NCBI GenBank assembly: GCA_002794775.1
Contig: NBAY01000013.1
Location: 558,001-622,000 of the forward strand
From: Porodaedalea pini
Lineage: Eukaryota > Basidiomycota > Agaricomycetes > Hymenochaetales > Hymenochaetaceae
Direction of reading: 5' to 3'
Length of the DNA: 64,000 bases
Both the position numbers and the translations under genes were made by a program. The notes under the pieces are model-generated. The model did not search any database. It was given only the letters and a program-made list of their open reading frames with translations, and was not told the origin of the DNA. Of this stretch, positions 60,489 to 64,000 are shown piece by piece (position 1 is the stretch's first letter; each line of letters opens with the position of its first letter).

Positions 60489-61237
60489 ATGTCGCACCAC
60501 ATCTTCCTGCTCTCGCCATCCGATAGTCCTATCTATTCACTAACACACCAGTCGTCAAAGCCGGCGCCATCGACCGCATACCCCTTGGCATCGAATCTAC
60601 CGTCGTGGTCCGCCTCGGCCTTCGCCGGCACGCTGAACGCGTTGTCTGGTGCAACGTCTCCTGCGTATAACCCAGGTGCCGGCGGAGCAGCGGGGGCAGC
60701 TGCGCGCGGAGGACATGACCGACATGTTATTCAGATGATTGCGAACGCGAGTTTGGATGTGATTGAGGACGTGATGAGACGGGACGGCGCGATGTGCGTA
60801 CTACATGTCTACTGAGTCCTTAACTAAAGTTCTACGGGTCAGATAGGTACCTCAAAGCTGTCGATAAATTCAATGAATGGACAGTCTCCGCATTTGTCAC
60901 GCCAGGAAGTGCGTGTTCCACTCGTCTCAAGACGCATAGAGTCTGCACTTCAACAGTGCCTAAATGACGGGATGCACAGACATGAAATTTATCATGCTAC
61001 ACGAGGGGAAGAACGACGACGGAATCCGAGCTTTTTTTACGGACGTGTGGGAGCTGTACGTAAAGGTTTGTTGCTGTCCCTTGCTTCTGCTGTCGGAAGT
61101 AGTGAGGACGACGATGCTGATGAGATGGCTGCCGCGTTGCGCAGACGCTGCTGAATCCTTTTCACAGTGCATACACACCAATCAAGAGCGGGATATTCGA
61201 TGCGCGAGTACGGGCGAGTGCAAAACGCCACCTGTAG
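60489..61237 (+). CDS. TRS20: TRAPP subunit Trs20/TRAPPC2 (sedlin)
   Basis: Four exons, 60489-60793, 60847-60908, 60980-61065 and 61145-61237, give 181 aa. Trs20 is a longin-fold subunit of the TRAPP complexes that act in ER-Golgi traffic and autophagy. Family marks are HHIFLLSPSDSPIYSL, MIANASLDVIEDVMRRDGAM, YLKAVDKFNEWTVSAFVTPG, MKFIMLHEGKNDDGIRAFF, VWELYVKTLLNPFH and FDARVRASAKRHL. It is about 40 residues longer than human sedlin (140 aa). The extra length is a Ser/Pro/Ala/Gly-rich insert at roughly residues 22-75 between the first strand and first helix. Confidence 0.92.
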
Positions 61238-61674
61238 CCTTGTTTATTTCTTTTAAGTTTATTTCATGTTTTGTGTACGAGTACAACGCGAACAATAGGA
61301 AGCAGTGCATCTGCGAGTGATCAATGATGGAGATTGAGAACAAAAGACGGTGTGCAGGGCTGGATCAGTGGATGATCGCGCTGACACCTGACTGCAGTAG
61401 TCACGTGTGACCTTCCACAATAAGTAGAGGGCTTAGTCTCACTCAGCCTCAGCTGGCCACTTTCCCTCTCTCCTCTTCCTGTCCGTCTGTCGCCTCTGGT
61501 CTCTTTCTTTCTCTCTGTCTACTCTCTTCTTTCTAAATATCAAATCACTCCACAAACAACTCTTCGGCCTTTTCCAGCTCTTCTCTCTAATTTTCCCTAT
61601 TTTCAAAGGCTCGTTCCGTCGAACTTGAAGCCCTAATCGCCAAGCAGATCCACCCAGCAGCAACAGCAGCACCC
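61238..61674. other. promoter and CT-rich leader of the Gln-rich gene
   Basis: 437 bp with a strong pyrimidine tract (about 61450-61600) just before the ATG at 61675, typical of a well-expressed fungal gene. Confidence 0.5.
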
Positions 61675-63127
61675 ATGTCTTCGAACAACCGTGCATCTCT
61701 CCTCGCCGGCCTTCGCACTGGAGGCGTTCGCCAGCCAACTCAGATGCCCCACACAGCAGCGCCCAACGTCTCGTCGTTCGCGCGCCAGGAGTTGCCCATG
61801 ACTGCATCCATAGGTGGCTCTTTCAATCAGATGCATTCCGCACAAGCGCAGGCTCAGGCTCAGGCTCAGGCTCAGGCCCAACAGCAGGCGTTTCAGATGC
61901 AGATGATGCAGATGGAGATCCTTAGGCTCCAGGTGAGTGTCTTCATGTTCACTTTTCCTTCATCGGGGGGCCGCCATCAAACGCGCCCATCTTGACTCGG
62001 ATCATCAAACTTTTGAATACATTCTTATCTTCTCCGTCTTCTAGGCTCTCCAACAGGTGCAGCAGCAGTATCAGATTGAGATCGCTCGTCAGCAGCACCA
62101 GCAGCAGGCCGTTCCAAACCGTCGCTCCTCGCAGCAATATGCGGAGCAGCCCTTCTCTGCGGCCCCTGGCGCGACGACCTTCATGAACCATCGCGCTTCG
62201 CAAGCCGAACAGCTCAAGTCGCAGCTTCACTTGAACCCGAGGGGTGGTCAGGAGGAGCATCAGGTGCCAATGACTGCGTCTCTAGGCGGGAGATTCGGCG
62301 GCAGACTGAACCCGAATGCTTCCACCTTCCGTATGGGTGGCTTTCCCGAGGAAGAAGAAATGTCTAATGCGCAGAGGATGGGAACCAATGCACCTGTCAA
62401 CCCACCGATGACGGCTGGCCTCACGACTGTCATTTCGGGTGGCACGGCGCTGAGCACGGCTAGTAATGCTAATGGAAACAATGCTTCGGCGGGTACAGGA
62501 ATGACGCAGAGCAAGAGCGACACTTCGCTCAATTGGCGTCGGGGTGGCAACAACTCCGTTCTGAGCGGCAGTCGTACTGCTTCTGTTAGCGTCAGAGTCA
62601 CGCCGCCACCCGGAGAGCGCACGTCTTCACCACCAGGACTTGTTAAGGCCCATCGACCCGAGCCGCTGCGCTTCTCGGTTGTCAACGACGAGCCCAGCAC
62701 ACCGCTTGTCATAGTGGACAGTTCGGATGGTGAGACCGTCGATGACGGTGACGACGGGTCTTCGAGCTCCAGCTCCAAATCTGAGCCCACGACGCCGCCA
62801 TCGGGTGGGTCTTCTGTGCCTCCCTTGTCTCCGAGGGAGGTGGCGTCCAAACGCCTTTATGAAGGTCTTGGCATCGGTCGTCCCGTTCCCCAGTCCGCTG
62901 CAGTTCACACTTTGAGCTTCTCAGGTTCAAAGTTTGTGCCGCACACGAGCGCGGGGTCAACCTTCCCCAACCGGGTCAGCCAGCCGTCGCGCCAGCCGCG
63001 CGGCCCGCCCTCGGGTGATGAGCTAGGACCCAAAAACTTTGCGTCGCGCATTAGGAGGAAAGCCATTGGTGGCCTTGGCGCGATGTTGGACGCCAGGGTG
63101 AGCCGTAGAGAAATCGAGGCTTTCTGA
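61675..63127 (+). CDS. Gln-rich low-complexity protein, function unknown
   Basis: Two exons, 61675-61932 and 62045-63127, give 446 aa. The start MSSNNRASLLAGLRTGGVR is well defined. A (Gln-Ala) repeat encoded by CAGGCT-type units (about 61849-61880) and a Gln-rich coiled-coil segment (residues 55-110) follow. Two similar short motifs, LPMTASIGGSF and VPMTASLGGRF, occur near residues 40 and 160. The second half is Ser/Pro-rich and acidic, and the C-terminus (SPREVASKRLYEGLGIGRP; FASRIRRKAIGGLGAMLDAR) is basic and looks conserved. No known domain recognised. It could be an RNA-binding or regulatory scaffold, but that is a guess. Confidence 0.8.
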
Positions 63128-64000
63128 GCAAGCTCGCTTTCTGCGAGAGTGACGCGATTGTCCAGGTCGCACGAATCCCTCGTTCTATCGTCCATGCGTT
63201 CCCTTCATGCAATTTCCTGCTTTCTTGCTCTTGTTCAAGTTCCTTATCACCCCTTCCGTATTCCTCGCTCGTCCTTGCTGCTTTGATTACTACAAATCGT
63301 ACCATTCGGCACGGACAGGAACTCTTGAGAGAATGTTTCGCGAAACACCAGGCCCCACCTTCTTTACCCCTTTTACTCCCTTCCTTTTGTGTTCCGTTAT
63401 CATATAGGTCGCCGCATAAGTCGGTATGCCTCTGCCTTGAAAGTCCTACACCTGTCTTTTTCTCTTTGCTTCACTTCACATTTACTGGAAGTTTGTCTGT
63501 CGTCATTCGACGAACCACCATTCAAGCGCAAGCATGCGCAATATGTCCTGTAGGCTGTCGCTTCGTCTGTATCCTGTTGCTCAACACTTTTTTTGTGGTG
63601 GAATAGATAATTCGGCGAGGAAAATACACAGCTGGATTGTTTCTGCGATATAATTGGGTCCGTGCTTATTGGGTGCGCTGATCACTTTGTTCGCTTCGTT
63701 TTCCTATGATGTTCGTCTTTTCTTCACCGCCTCATCCTTTATCGTCTGAGGGCCATACTCCGTACATACTTGCGGGCTAGTTCTAAATAGTAAAAAAATA
63801 TAACGCTGTATCGAGTTTGAACGCACCACTCCATTTGTATTCTTTCTGAAAATATTATGCCTCACCCTCCTTATTCAAGGCCCCCTAGGAAGCAACAATA
63901 CACGCACAATGAAGTTCGGCATCATCTTCATCGGTCATAATAATCAGATTGGTGCTTAGCAGCCCTTCTCCATATCCAAACTGCTATCGCTCACTTTGCA
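63128..64000. other. right edge, 3' UTR and intergenic sequence
   Basis: T/C-rich sequence right after the Gln-rich gene looks like its 3' UTR. Open frames to 63606 have no family marks. Nothing recognised up to the edge. Confidence 0.45.

Overview
The window reads as nuclear DNA of a filamentous basidiomycete, most likely Agaricomycotina. Genes are intron-dense, with introns mostly 50-75 bp ending in CAG/TAG. They are tightly packed on both strands, and almost every recognisable protein is a fungal housekeeping or regulatory type. I found no sign of bacterial operons, CRISPR arrays, intact transposons, rRNA or tRNA. Exon boundaries below were worked out by hand from reading frame, splice signals and family resemblance; no search was run.

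Layout. 0.4-3.9 kb: a head-to-head pair, a TDA2-like Tctex1 protein (-) and a PEX11-family peroxin (+), then a possible 70-residue ORF and a mitochondrial-type coiled-coil membrane protein. 5.3-7.2 kb: TVP38/TMEM64-type membrane protein. 7.2-16.7 kb: an unusual 9.5 kb stretch with no convincing gene, rich in short tandem repeats and palindromes, lying between two convergent 3' ends. 16.7-23.9 kb (-): an HSF-type transcription factor and an AGC kinase of the NRC-2/FPK1 (flippase kinase) class. 23.9-27.3 kb: gene-poor. 27.3-29.3 kb: a mitochondrial PPR-type protein. 29.7-34.4 kb: the meiotic/recombination pair PCH2 (-) and SFR1/MEI5-like (+), sharing a 159 bp promoter with two ACGCGT boxes. 34.7-40.8 kb (-): a CsbD-like protein, a short-chain dehydrogenase, a possible relic, and 5-aminolevulinate synthase (HEM1). 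41.8-47.0 kb: TAF8 (-), riboflavin kinase FMN1 (+), a SelT/SelW-type redox protein (-), SND2/TMEM208 (+) and a Ras GTPase (-). 47.7-56.4 kb: auxilin SWA2 (-) and a CLASP microtubule protein (+). 56.6-61.2 kb: a rhomboid-like protein that appears to lack catalytic residues (-), the mitochondrial rhomboid protease PCP1 (-), and the TRAPP subunit TRS20 (+). 61.7-63.1 kb: a Gln-rich protein of unknown function.

How the genes relate. Most neighbours are unrelated housekeeping genes. Several share very short divergent promoters (101-221 bp). The functionally coherent pair is PCH2/SFR1 (meiotic recombination and checkpoint). Both rhomboid-fold genes lie within 4 kb. No obviously new multi-gene system is visible. 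The most interesting points are the candidate pseudo-rhomboid, an 8-nt microexon that carries a redox cysteine, three GC-AG introns, the 9.5 kb gene-free gap, and two apparent frame breaks that may be sequence errors.
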